NCBI GenBank assembly: GCA_018873225.1
Contig: JAEILZ010000001.1
Span: forward strand, 2,108,001-2,172,000
DNA from: [Phialemoniopsis] sp. UDSM-2020
Lineage: Eukaryota > Ascomycota > Sordariomycetes > Thyridiales > Thyridiaceae
Direction: 5' to 3'
DNA: 64,000 bases
Both the position numbers and the translations under genes were made by a program. Of the stretch, positions 1 to 10,202 are shown one piece after another (the first letter of the stretch is position 1; the number at the start of each line of letters is the position of its first letter). A model generated the notes under the pieces. The model made no database searches and was not told where the DNA came from. It was given only the letters and a program-made list of their open reading frames with translations.

Positions 1-1607
1 GGTACTTTGGCGCAGGGCGGAGCATGAGGGTCCGGAGGGGCAGCTTTGGGTCGAGCAGCGTGCACTCGGCGAGCGGGAACCTGCCGGACACGTCGTCGAT
101 ACCGGCGACCAACTCTCTCATCTCGATGTTTGAGGACAAGAGGGATACGGACCCGGTGAAGAGGGCCTCTTCGCCGTCTAAGAGGCCTGGTCTGAGGGCG
201 CCGACGCCGCCCAGGGAACTGAGTCCTCCTAGGAGGGCGATTGAGGAACAGCCTCCGCAGAAGGAAGCTATTCTGAGGGAGCCTATTTTTAAGGAGAGAC
301 CCCAGAAGGAAATCGCTCCAAAAGAGATGTTACAGAAGGCAATTGTCCAGAGGGAAAGTCCGGCGCCGGCTCCCAAGCCTAAACCCAAGCCGAAGCCAAA
401 ACCTCAAGAACGGCCGTCTACACCCACACCAGCACCAAAATTGAGTGCTACCCATACAACTACTGAAATTCTTTCTCCAAAACCAAGGCATATTGAGCCA
501 CGGCCTAAACTAACAACTACCGCACCATCGAGCTCATCTTCAATTGGCAAGATGAGTCCACTGCCAAAGCGTCCGGTTGCCAGTGCAACTACTTCTACAG
601 AAGGGCTATCTCGCGAAGTAGATGGCCAGTCACAATCCAAGAGACGCCCGAGGCCGGAGGTGACCACTTCAATCCAGCGACCTACCACAGCAACCTCACA
701 ATCCTCGAACGATAGCTTCGTATCAGCGTCATCAACCCAGACTCCCAGGCCCCCTACCCCTCCACGCGGACGTAAAACGAAACCGCGACAGATACCCTCC
801 CGCCCTACGACACCCAAACCCCCTTCGCCAAGGAGATCAATTTCGACTCACAGCCTACAGCCCATACCCCGCCGTTCCACAGGCACAAGTACACCGAGCA
901 ACCTCGCACTGGACTCCCTCACCAACGCCATCGTAGCCAGCTCCCTGGCCTCAGCCCGGCATCCAACACCAAAATCCAAGACGCCGCCGCCGGTCCCGAC
1001 CTCGCGCCGGCATCACCACCATCACCACCACCCCTTCGGACGCTCGCACGAGCGCTCGCACAGCAGCGGCAAGCTCAACCGGTCACCTAAGCGTTCCGGC
1101 ATGCTGCAGACGCTGCGGTCGCCGCCGACCAAGTCGGACGACGAGGGCGAGACCAACGCGGCCCTCGCGGCGCGCAGGCGGCACAAGAACCCGCTCGGCG
1201 TGGGCAGCAAGCACTCGCACCACGAGGGGGCGCGCCGGCGCTGGCGCGACGAGGTCACGCCGCGCGAGCGCAGGCGGTACGAGGCCGTGTGGGCGAGCAA
1301 CCGCGGCCTGTTCCTCGGCGAGGAGGACGCTGACTGCGTGTGCAACGTCGTGGTGCGGGATCTCTGGAGCCGTAGCAGGCTGCCGGGGGATGAGCTTGCC
1401 GAGGTGTGGGAGCTCGTGAATGGGAGTGGCAGGGGGATGCTTAACAAGAGCGAGTTTGTTGTCGGGCTGTGGCTTGTTGATCAGAGATTGAGGGGCAGGA
1501 AGATACCTCCTAGAGTGAGTGATAGCGTCTGGGGTAGCGTTAGGGGCTGGAGGGTCAAGACGCCGGATAAGGTCAAGGTCGTCAAGGATGGGGGGAAGAA
1601 GAAGTGA
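1..1607 (+). CDS. IRS4: EH-domain protein, IRS4/TAX4 type (5' partial)
   Basis: The frame is open from the left edge of the window through the first ATG at 24, so the true start probably lies upstream and the gene is truncated here. The visible ~530 residues are mostly disordered and rich in Pro, Ser, Lys and Arg. They include a KPKPKPKP-type tract (about 373-411) and a run of seven His (about 1012-1032). The last ~110 residues (about 1237-1575) form the only folded part. They start with RRWRDEVTPRERRRYEAVW and contain SRLPGDELAEVWELV and LNKSEFVVGLWL, the two-helix EF-hand-like pattern of an EH domain. A C-terminal EH domain after a long disordered region is the layout of yeast Irs4/Tax4, which regulate phosphoinositide levels via Inp51 and affect rDNA silencing. 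The family call is fairly secure. A role here is inferred from yeast. Confidence 0.8.
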   Translation, partial: YFGAGRSMRVRRGSFGSSSVHSASGNLPDTSSIPATNSLISMFEDKRDTDPVKRASSPSKRPGLRAPTPPRELSPPRRAIEEQPPQKEAILREPIFKERPQKEIAPKEMLQKAIVQRESPAPAPKPKPKPKPKPQERPSTPTPAPKLSATHTTTEILSPKPRHIEPRPKLTTTAPSSSSSIGKMSPLPKRPVASATTSTEGLSREVDGQSQSKRRPRPEVTTSIQRPTTATSQSSNDSFVSASSTQTPRPPTPPRGRKTKPRQIPSRPTTPKPPSPRRSISTHSLQPIPRRSTGTSTPSNLALDSLTNAIVASSLASARHPTPKSKTPPPVPTSRRHHHHHHHPFGRSHERSHSSGKLNRSPKRSGMLQTLRSPPTKSDDEGETNAALAARRRHKNPLGVGSKHSHHEGARRRWRDEVTPRERRRYEAVWASNRGLFLGEEDADCVCNVVVRDLWSRSRLPGDELAEVWELVNGSGRGMLNKSEFVVGLWLVDQRLRGRKIPPRVSDSVWGSVRGWRVKTPDKVKVVKDGGKKK

Positions 1608-2215
1608 TTATGAGATGCGATACATTGGAGAGGGCGATGTTGCCCCTATCTCTACGTATTTCCTATATGAGGCATTGATACCCTGCGACTATGTGCATTA
1701 TGAATGCATACATAATAGAGTCTTGTTAAGAAATAAAGGAAACTCGTTGCGATGTTTGCTGTTCTTCGAGATATGTTTCCCCTCAAACAAGCATGTCGTT
1801 CAATTCAAATTCACAAGCCATTGGCCCGAGTTTCTCGCACTTACAAGTAGACCCCTGTCGACATTAAATCACCAGAGTTCCATTTTTAGAGCCCCTTTCT
1901 ATGCACTTAATCCCTGCACATCCATTTGATCCCTCGGATGGATTTCCTTATCGGCGACGCGTCGATGCTCTTATCAGTGGAATTTTTGAGTGGCTCCGGA
2001 TCAGTCGGGACATTCCAGGGTCAGGTCAGATAATCAAGGGACTGGGTTTTTGGGCAACCACAATCTCACGACTTCCAGAGAGCATCACCCACCTGCCACC
2101 CCTGGATTGCCATTCCCTTGATCTTTTTCATTTCTTTACTCTTGACCTCTTCTTCGCACGCTGCGCGACACTTAGACCCCCCATAATCATCTTGCGACGC
2201 ATACACACAGACATC
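1608..2215. other. Intergenic: IRS4-like 3' end to PIS1 5' leader
   Basis: This holds the 3' flank of the IRS4-like gene and the promoter and leader of PIS1. Pyrimidine-rich stretches (about 2085-2170) precede the PIS1 ATG, as is common in fungal promoters. No other gene is visible. Confidence 0.5.
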
Positions 2216-3310
2216 ATGGCCGGCGCGCGAACCAGGAGGCAAGCGGCGATGGACGCCGCTGCTGACACCCCTACCAAACAGCACGAGATCACCCAGAACG
2301 GCAACGGCAGTGCGGCGCATCACCGCTCGGCTCAAGGGGATGACGAGCCTCGCGAGAACATCTTTCTCTTCTGGCCCAACCTGATCGGTACGCACTTGTG
2401 AAGCTATCTAGCCTGGCTACTCCTTATCTCGAGTTTCCCCCCCTTTGGCTAACCCAAGACTTGCCCACCCCACAGGCTACTTCCGCATCGTCCTGGCCTT
2501 CGCCTCGCTCTACTACATGCCGCTGCACCCGCGCACCTGCTCCGCCCTCTACTCGGTGTCGTGCCTGCTCGACGCCCTCGACGGCTACGCCGCCCGCTAC
2601 TTTGAGCAGTCGACGCGCTTCGGCGCCGTCCTCGACATGGTCACCGACCGCTGCACCACGGCCTGCCTGATCGTGTTTTTGTCCTCGGCCTTCCCGCGCT
2701 GGGCCATCATCTTCCAAGGCCTCATCTCGCTCGACCTCGCCAGCCACTACATGCACATGTACGCCACGCTGGCCATGGGCGGCTCCGACGAGAGCCACAA
2801 GAACGTCGACAAGTCGAGGAGCTGGCTCCTCAACCTCTACTACACCAACAAGACGGTGCTCTTCATCTTCTGCACCCTCAACGAGACCTTCTTCATCGCG
2901 CTGTACCTGCTCTCTTTCTCGAGCCCGTACCTCTCGCCCAACCTGCTCAAGGCCGTGCCCGAGAGCGCCGCGGCGGCCATCAGCCACGGCCACCAGGTCA
3001 ACTCGTCGCTGCTGAGCCAGATCTTTACCAACCCCTACAGCGCTGCTGCTCTCGAGATGGCCCGCGTGAACAAGATGGTGTGTATACTAGAAACTCTTGC
3101 CCTCGGCACTATATCTGGTCGCTAACCCGACCCCTTTTTCAATAGGACTCTACCGTCCCTTGGGTCATTGCCATCGTCAGCTTCCCCGTCATGATGGCGA
3201 AGCAGATCATCAACGTCGTCCAGATGGTCAAGGCCAGCAGGTGGCTGGCTGAGGGCGACGTCGAGGCGCGCAAGGAGAAGGGCCTGCCCCGCAAGAAGAA
3301 GTCCGCATAA
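2216..3310 (+). CDS. PIS1: Phosphatidylinositol synthase (CDP-diacylglycerol--inositol 3-phosphatidyltransferase)
   Basis: It makes phosphatidylinositol from CDP-diacylglycerol and myo-inositol in the endoplasmic reticulum membrane. Three exons are inferred: 2216-2387, 2476-3077 and 3146-3310, giving 312 residues. The introns start GTACGC and GTGTGT and end CACAG and AATAG, and the frame joins cleanly at both. The CDP-alcohol phosphotransferase signature DxxDGxxARx8Gx3Dx3D is complete: D90, D93, G94, A97, R98, G107, D111, D115. Several hydrophobic helices follow, and the C-terminus is lysine-rich (RKKKSA), consistent with ER retention. The N-terminal ~50 residues are polar. The start was chosen as the first ATG in frame with the helices. 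The family is highly conserved and the call is secure. Confidence 0.95.
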
Positions 3311-3769
3311 GCCCGGGGGTCAGACTCTCTGCGAACTACGGGAAGAAGACTTGACAAGAGCCACCGAGCCATGGACTGGGAGAGATCTGTGGCTACGGGA
3401 AAACATGCGATTTGTATGATTGGGTGAGGCAGGATAACCTGCGCAGCTTTCTGGCATGGTTTTTGACATTGCAGGCCTGACGTGAGGCTTTCAAACTACG
3501 GGGTGAGCTAGGCGGAAGAAATTGACACGCCTTGCACGTTGCTTGTGATTTTGGGATGGGCTATGTCAGGCCCCTTTTTTGGCGTTACACGGGGAATTAC
3601 ATTTGTCGCTACCTTTCCCTTGCCTGTGTACATAGGTTGAAACCAAAAAAGGAGCAAAGGGGGATCTTGGGGGACCCGGGGGGGTTTTACACAGCATAGA
3701 CTACCGAAACTGTCGTCATTTGACACTTATAACAATAATATCACACTACATAATTCCAATATCCCCTCC
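3311..3769. other. Convergent 3' intergenic region
   Basis: This separates the ends of PIS1 (plus) and the CorA-like gene (minus). It should hold both 3' untranslated regions. No coding signal or repeat is visible. Confidence 0.4.
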
Positions 3770-5382
3770 CTAGGTACAAAACTCGCGATAAGCTCCAGTG
3801 AGCCAGTGATTCTCACGCCAGGAGTGGATGCTGGCCCTGACTGCGTTGCTGGCATCCTTAAGTATCTTGAACCTGGTCCATATCAACCAGATCACGAACA
3901 CGCCTATTGTCATCGGTATCGTCAGCTCGAGGTACACGACGAACTGCCTATGGCTGTCCCCTCCTGCGGCCAAGTCTTCGAAAAGGGGCATCGAGAAAAG
4001 GGTCTAGACAGAGAGAAGAATGGTCAATAACATCGTACGGGATCAGTCACACAAGTGTCGAAGTTGGCCGTTGTTCAGGTAATAATCACACGTACAGCTG
4101 TGAAAGTGGCAGGAAGAAAGACCATCGTGATGATGGTCACGGCCGTCATCGACTTGGCCTCGTACCAGCTCGCCTCGCCGACCTTTTGGGCGTGTCGGCT
4201 CTGCTGGAACTGCGCCAGCTTCTCGCCCGTCCACTGCGCCGCGTCCAGGTCCCTCTCGCAGTGGCCGAGCCGCAGGGAGAGGATGCGCACCGCGTGCCGG
4301 ACCTCGCTGCCCTGCGCGTCTCGGAGGCTACCGGCGGCCGGCGCCGCCTCCCGGAGGAACGCCTCGTTGTCCTCAGCAACGCACCGGAGCGCCTGGCGCA
4401 GGCCCTTGAACCAGGCGGCGCGGACGCCAAAGAAGAGCATCTCGTCCATGATGTCGTGCATGGCGGCCCAGGACTCGGCCAGCAATTCCGGTCGCGCCCT
4501 GCCGTCGATGCCCTCGTTCTTCCAGGCCGTCTTGAGCGACTCCCTCAGGAGCAAGATGTCGACGTAGCCTTGATTGGTAGCTTCTTGATGGCCGTGGAGC
4601 CAGTCATGGATGTTGATCAGACCGAAGAGCGTGGGGTTGTTCATGCCGATTGGCAGTTGCGCGAGGGTTGCTAGGAAGTTGTTGACATCCTTTCCATACT
4701 TGCGGTCTTTGTTGATCAGGATGGCCAGCGTGGTGTTGCTTTGAGGCACGAAGACATAGCTTCGGGCCCCGTAGTTGATAGACATTAGATGATAGCTCCA
4801 AAGGAAGGCCATGTGGTCCGAGTGGCAAGGGGCTATTGTCGACCTTGGGAGATCTTGTCGATACATGTGCGTAGCAGCACCAGCTTCCGCCTTGCCGTAC
4901 CAGGGAGATGGAGGGATGGCCTTGTCCATGAGCTCAAGGGCCGTAATTCCAAGCTTCTCCAGAGGCTCCTCATTCAACCAAAACAAGAAGAGCGAGCTGC
5001 TGTGTTCAGCATCGCCATCGAAGTTTTGCGATGCCTCAAGATGCTTATTGAACAGATCGGGAATCTCATGGGGGTCTAGCAATCGGTCAACTTGGTGCGA
5101 TGAAGCTGAACCGGAGCACCATTGTATACGAAGCAGTTGTGCGGGGATGCAAACCCAGAGGTAGTCAGCAATGCCGAAATGATTGCTGGTTTTACTCGAC
5201 GGCTTATCGTGAATGGCGATTGATGCCATCTTAAGCTGCAGAATCCCGCACTCTGTTGGGAAAGGACTATGGCCTGCGCTCTGGTATTTGTACCCGACTT
5301 TACTTTCCCTTGACGCCTCCGCAACGCGCTCAGCCTCTTCGCCCGCAGCCTGGCTGTCTATGGATCCTATGGTGACATTCAT
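3770..5382 (-). CDS. CorA-like membrane protein (magnesium-transporter-like, fungal type)
   Basis: Two exons are inferred: 5382-4096 and 4003-3770, about 506 residues. The intron runs from a GTACGT donor after PATFTA to a CTAG acceptor before TLFSMP, in phase 0. The long soluble N-terminal part has helical repeats near its end (ALRCVAEDNEAFLREA, HAVRILSLRLGHCERDLDAA) that resemble the stalk of CorA channels. Two transmembrane segments follow at the C-terminus: MTAVTIITMVFLPATFTATLF and then ELTIPMTIGVFVIWLIW. The canonical Gly-Met-Asn signature after the first helix is replaced by FSMP, as I recall for many fungal CorA-like proteins, so magnesium transport is uncertain. The start is the ATG at 5382. 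A further upstream exon cannot be excluded. Confidence 0.7.
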
Positions 5383-5677
5383 GCCCCGTCTCGATCAACA
5401 TCGATTTTTGGGGGCCGTGGCCGTTTGTGGTGCGGCTTGTGGAGTGAATATGCACGCAGTGGTCAATAGTCGCAATGATGCAACAACCTCTTTCAAAGAA
5501 AGCCTTGCGATCGACGAACTTCTTGAATAGTGTGAATATTGACAATACATAATCGATTTTGAGAGCAGCGTCCGTGAGCCCTTGCTGACTTTTTATTGCG
5601 GCAGAAGAGGCCACTTAGGGCAAGCAAATCTATTCACTTAATGAATGCAGACGGAGATGAGCACTTCCCTTCTAGCA

Positions 5678-7507
5678 TCATACTGGCCCACCAACCCATG
5701 TGCCGTTCGCATAGAATGTGCTTGCCTCAGTGTAGTCCAGAGCAAACCCGGCTTTGATATAAGCGAAGCGCACATATGCATTGTACGGACGGTCGCCCTC
5801 TTTAACATACTCAAAACCATGGACAGAAGAGTCGGCAAAGGTGTCCCGGTGGCGCTCCACGTCATTGACAAGGACGCTTAGGCCGTCGAATGACAGAGAT
5901 GCGAGTTGAGACCAGTCAAATTTGACAGCTTGAGGCCCTGACTGCACCGAGACCGTCATGTTTGCGACGGAGGGCATCAAGGACCCGAAAGCGCCGTCTC
6001 CACGGAGGGCATCCTCTGTCTGCAGGACCGAGGCGAAGCCCCATCGTGCGATGCCGTTGACAAAGAGACCCAGCAGGATGCCTTGGTAAAGCAGTGAAGG
6101 CCGGGTTTGCAGGCTAGTCCCCGGTAAAAAGAGAAGAGCCAAAATGTAATGATGTATGCGCAGCTGCACACCCGGGATGACAAGGCAGGTAAGTATGGCA
6201 GCGATGAACATGCCATAGAGGGCGAGCTTCGACAGAAGGCGCCCTTCGAGCCAGAAGTAGTAGGCCTGCTGTACAACTATAAAGACGAGGAGCACGAGGA
6301 TAGCGACCAGAGCCACTTTGGCACCCGGCTGCTGCTCGATATCATGAGCCGTCAGGCGCTGTATCGGGATCCAGTCAAAGGTGTAGTTGGACAGAGCTCC
6401 GAACCAGAATCCACCCAGCCACAGAAGCGTCTTCTCAAACTGGGCTGTCAGGCCGTCGAGTGTTCTCCGGACACATACGAGGTATAGAACCACGGCACAA
6501 AAAGCAGCTGGCAGAAACCTCGCCGCCAAAGTGGACAGGTGGTCGGGCAGAACAGACGTGCTGTGGAAGGACGCTCCTGGTGGATCAGAGACAAAACCAA
6601 CATGTGCAAAGATCCCACAGAATATGGGGAAGAATTGCCATGTCGCCGTCATGAAGATCGACAGAACTGATGTGAACACAAGGGAGACACCCATGGAAAG
6701 TTCTCGTGGGTCCTTGCTGCAACTGGCCGCCGGTTCTTCGGTGAACGTGTAGGCGAGAGGAAAAGGGACGTCGACACCAATAGATTCAATGCCATTGGCC
6801 TCGGTACCGGTAAAGTTGAAGTGCTCTCCGACAAGAGAAACGCGACCACAACCTCCTGTAGCATCACTGACAATACCAGCATGGATTGCGGAGCCGCATA
6901 TGAAGCTATCGCCCCTGTATGTGCCATCGCCGATAACAAGAGGCCGATAGTTGACCTCTATCGGCCCAACTGCATGAGGGTTCAGCACCTTGACGCTCGC
7001 GCAGTTGGCAGGACAGCGAAAGTCAAGTGAAAAGTTGGAGAACGGTCGACAGTCGTTGCCGTCCAGGCCACACAGGTTCTTGCGCTGCCAAAAAGTATCG
7101 ACGCAGTCTAGGTTGACGAGAAAATCGCCGTCGCTGCCCCTGATCGGGAGAGCAGACCTCAACGGCGTCGCAAAGGCGCCCAGCCAAATGAGCACAAAGA
7201 CGACGAAAAGAAACGTCTTTTGCCATTTCTGGGGAAACAAACGTTCTAGTAGTCTGGTGGGCGCCTGTTGAATGGATGGGAACCAGGGCTGGATCTTCTG
7301 GATCCTTGGCGGGTCTGGTCCCGAGAGACGAAACCGCTTCTTCACGGGAGGTGGACGGATCCGTTGGCGTTGATGATGCGACCAGTCGGGCTCTTCGTAG
7401 TCCAGCTCTTCGACTTGCAGCAATTGGGCCTCTTCATCGCCGCGTGACGCAGGAGCATCGCTTTCGCGAGAGCCGTATGCCGCGTCGTGGCCATCTTGCA
7501 TGCCCAT
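5678..7507 (-). CDS. LCCL-domain multi-pass membrane protein
   Basis: A single exon of 609 residues starts at ATG 7507. The open frame extends a little further upstream, but only from a TTG. After an acidic, polar N-terminus (~90 residues) comes a first membrane helix (FLFVVFVLIWLGAFA). A lumenal/extracellular LCCL domain follows, with its Cys set (DCV, NLCGL, NDCRPF, FRCPANCASV) and the signature blocks YRGDSFICGSAIHAGIV and GGCGRVSLVG. About seven to eight further hydrophobic helices follow (for example MGVSLVFTSVLSIFMTA, FWFGALSNYTFDWI, ALVAILVLLVFIVV), and then a C-terminal soluble tail. LCCL domains with this multi-pass layout are common in filamentous ascomycetes. Their molecular function is unknown. 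It is divergently arranged with the PEX11-like gene. Confidence 0.85.
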   Translation of the reverse strand: MGMQDGHDAAYGSRESDAPASRGDEEAQLLQVEELDYEEPDWSHHQRQRIRPPPVKKRFRLSGPDPPRIQKIQPWFPSIQQAPTRLLERLFPQKWQKTFLFVVFVLIWLGAFATPLRSALPIRGSDGDFLVNLDCVDTFWQRKNLCGLDGNDCRPFSNFSLDFRCPANCASVKVLNPHAVGPIEVNYRPLVIGDGTYRGDSFICGSAIHAGIVSDATGGCGRVSLVGEHFNFTGTEANGIESIGVDVPFPLAYTFTEEPAASCSKDPRELSMGVSLVFTSVLSIFMTATWQFFPIFCGIFAHVGFVSDPPGASFHSTSVLPDHLSTLAARFLPAAFCAVVLYLVCVRRTLDGLTAQFEKTLLWLGGFWFGALSNYTFDWIPIQRLTAHDIEQQPGAKVALVAILVLLVFIVVQQAYYFWLEGRLLSKLALYGMFIAAILTCLVIPGVQLRIHHYILALLFLPGTSLQTRPSLLYQGILLGLFVNGIARWGFASVLQTEDALRGDGAFGSLMPSVANMTVSVQSGPQAVKFDWSQLASLSFDGLSVLVNDVERHRDTFADSSVHGFEYVKEGDRPYNAYVRFAYIKAGFALDYTEASTFYANGTWVGGPV

Positions 7508-8670
7508 GGAAGGCAAGAGCGTGCGTGAAAGATATTCTCCAAAATGCTGGCTTTAACGCAGCCGAATTGCGAAGCCAGATACTGAGCACGTTCTCGATAC
7601 AAGGAAAAGACCTCGTTCAGCTAATTGAGCCATTGACGTAGCCAATTTATTGGCAAGAGGGTTGAACGGTCGTGGTAAGGCTGACTGGACATCGAGGTTG
7701 GTGGATATTGCTGTGGAGACATTATCTTTGCAGCTGGGATGCCTGATTGCACCCGCGACGAAACATGTCTAATCGAGGGAATGTTGTCTTCACATTTCAA
7801 ATCATTGTCGCCATTGTGTGTCCTTGTTATGGGTAATCGGTTTGGTCTACCTACTATTCTAGAAAATAGTTGCAAGCCAAAGATTCTAAAGGTCTTCTGG
7901 AAGATATAAAATCCCAGCCTGTGAATGACCTTGAATTTCCCCAATGCACAGGGAAACAGTGCCGCTAGGCCAAGGGTAGGAATAGGTAGTCAGCGCAGAG
8001 CACCATGCATCATCGACCATGCGTCGTTTAGTGTTTCCCGAGCCGTCGTAACCGCCATGTGCCATGTGCCGTTGGTCGATTCGACATGCCCACCAGCACA
8101 AGGAATGGAGTCGCTAAACCATCACCGAGCATGCCGAGGTCTGAAGTCGTGCTGGGCTGTCACGGCTGATCGAGCTAGGCAAGAATCGCGGCAATTGCGG
8201 GGCGTACTGACGGGTAACCTCTAGCCTCAATCTCCAGGGGGGACATTCCCTTTCAGCGCACTCAGTCGTCAAGAACCCCAAGATTCCCACACCCTCCTCC
8301 TCCACATGCATGCATGAAGATTAGACCGCTGTTCTAATTTAAAGCCGGATATTCTTGACATCTCCCTTTTCCATTCAATCACGTCTTATTTATTACACCG
8401 CAGTAGACTTCCATAGTGGTAGACAGCACTGCTTGCTCTCTCTTCATCCTCCAGCGCCAGGCCGTTCTGCGAATTGCCGAGCTTTCCCCAGTTCTTTTCC
8501 TTCCCCACCAGACCGTACCAGGAAGACCTAGGTACACACTCTTTTGCCTTGGCGATACCACCGGTCCGTTCCCGGACGTCCTGAAATTTGATATCTTCAG
8601 AAGCTCCCCAAGAGCCTCTCTCTCCCTTTTCAACAACACCCTCCCATCGACCCAGACAGCAGCAGCCACA
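7508..8670. other. Divergent promoter region, LCCL gene and PEX11-like gene
   Basis: About 1.16 kb separates two divergently transcribed genes. CT-rich tracts lie close to the PEX11-like ATG (8355-8375 and 8614-8660), as expected for a fungal core promoter and leader. No open frame of credible coding character is present. Confidence 0.5.
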
Positions 8671-9702
8671 ATGTCCGCAGCCGAGGTAGCAGCAACAGAC
8701 GCCCCCGCCGTCCCCGTCGCCGACCTCCCATCCGGCACGCCCATCCCGTCCTCCGTGCCCCCACCGAACGTCGGCGCCTCTTCCTCCTCCTCGTCGCGAA
8801 AAGCCCCGCGCCTGCCGCTCTCCCTCCTGCTCTCCGCCCCGTCCCACATCGACGCCTTCATCGCCCACCTGAACCGGTGCATGCAGACCCCCGCCGGCGC
8901 CGACGCCGTCCTCCAGTTCGTCTGCTACACGTCGCGCCTGTCCTCGGCCCTGCTCGCCAGCCTCGCGGGCCACGTCCTCGCCCGCCGCTCCGCGCGCGAG
9001 CTCATCGCCCTCGCGCTGACCCTGCCGCCCCGCGCGACCATCTTCTTCACCACTACTGCTGCCGCACCGTCCGCCCCGACCGCCGTCAAGGCCGGCGCCG
9101 AGACGGCCCTCGCGCGCGCGGCGCTCACGCTCTCCGCGCGCCTCAAGAACCTCTCGTCGCTGTGCAGCGAGGCCCGCACCATCACCCGCCTCTGGGCTCT
9201 GCTCGGGCTCTATTTCTGGACCCGGCGCCTCGTCCTCGAGACCGCCGCCTCCTTCTCCTCCTCCTCGTCCTCGGACGACGAGAAATCACCCGCCGCAGCA
9301 CAGAGGAAATCGGCCGCCGAGCACTTCGTGGCCTGGGCCCAGCTCCTCGGCTGCATCAGCTTCCAGGTCCTCGAGAACGGCGCCTACCTCTCGTCGCGCG
9401 GCGTCCTGGGCTGGAGCAAGGAGACCCAGGCCAAGGCCGGCGTGTGGAGCGTGCGGTCGTGGGGCGTCTTCGTCGGCCTCGAGCTGGGCCGTCTGGCCTT
9501 CCAGCTCACGAGCGGCAAGGACGAGCTCTCGGCCGAGGAGTACGATGCGTCGGCCAAGACGTTTGCCAGGAACCTGGCCTGGGCGCCGCTCGTCGTGCAC
9601 TGGGGCGGCGGCGCGTATCTAGGCGAGATGATGGTCGGTCTCTTGGGTTGCGTTCCCGGCGGGATCGGCATGCGGGATCTGTGGAAGAGGACCGCCGTTT
9701 AG
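8671..9702 (+). CDS. Peroxisomal biogenesis factor 11 family protein, PEX11C-like
   Basis: PEX11 proteins shape and divide peroxisomes at the peroxisomal membrane. A single exon of 343 residues starts at ATG 8671, preceded by CAGCCACA. The same frame is open further upstream without an ATG. A polar Ala/Pro/Ser N-terminus (~50 residues) leads into the PEX11 fold: HIDAFIAHLNRCMQTPAGADAVLQFVCYTSRL, then LSARLKNLSSLCSEARTITRLWALLGLY and FVAWAQLLGCISFQVLENGAYLSS, and a C-terminal hydrophobic segment (APLVVHWGGGAYLGEMMVGLLG). Length and long N-terminal extension match the fungal PEX11C branch better than the ~240-residue PEX11 proper. The paralogue assignment is an inference. GC is high through this exon. 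Confidence 0.85.
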   Translation: MSAAEVAATDAPAVPVADLPSGTPIPSSVPPPNVGASSSSSSRKAPRLPLSLLLSAPSHIDAFIAHLNRCMQTPAGADAVLQFVCYTSRLSSALLASLAGHVLARRSARELIALALTLPPRATIFFTTTAAAPSAPTAVKAGAETALARAALTLSARLKNLSSLCSEARTITRLWALLGLYFWTRRLVLETAASFSSSSSSDDEKSPAAAQRKSAAEHFVAWAQLLGCISFQVLENGAYLSSRGVLGWSKETQAKAGVWSVRSWGVFVGLELGRLAFQLTSGKDELSAEEYDASAKTFARNLAWAPLVVHWGGGAYLGEMMVGLLGCVPGGIGMRDLWKRTAV

Positions 9703-10202
9703 AGAAGAGGTGAAGATGAACTAGATTTGACTAGTTGAGTGATGATGAGAAGCATTGGCATCACTGTCAACCCGAGTGCGGATGGAAAAGGAGTAACGCA
9801 CACGAGAGCTCAAGCTATCTACCTACGCACACGCCCGCAACAGATGTTGGGCCTTTCTGGACACACAGGTTTTCATATCTTGGTGTCAAAGCATTGTTTT
9901 TCGTTGGATTACTCCATGTATATATATAGAGTGTGGTTGACACTATGGTCTCTTCATGAAAGAAAAATGTGGTATCTTAATTGAATGCATATGTACTGAT
10001 GTCGAACTTTGCAATGACTATTTGAGCCGCTCCCTATCTTGCAACACTCATTTATCCGCAGCCATCTGTGTAATTGCCGGTCCTAGCCTCCCTTTTGTTA
10101 AACATTACCGACTTTGGTCCTTCTTATCAACGCCAGAATCTATTGATACAACGGCGATCGCGACTTCGCCTCTCTCTCTCAGCCCGACACTGGGAAACAC
10201 GG
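9703..10202. other. Convergent 3' intergenic region
   Basis: This lies between the PEX11-like gene (plus) and the GPI-anchored protein gene (minus). It contains A/T-rich 3' flank sequence (about 9895-9975). Nothing else is evident. Confidence 0.4.

Noticed and set aside
7508..7516. Longer N-terminus for the LCCL protein
   Set aside because: The extra codons begin with TTG. The ATG at 7507 is the first proper start.
8877..9713. 278-residue alternative frame in the PEX11-like gene
   Set aside because: Extreme Arg/Pro composition, the usual frame-shifted shadow of a GC-rich exon.
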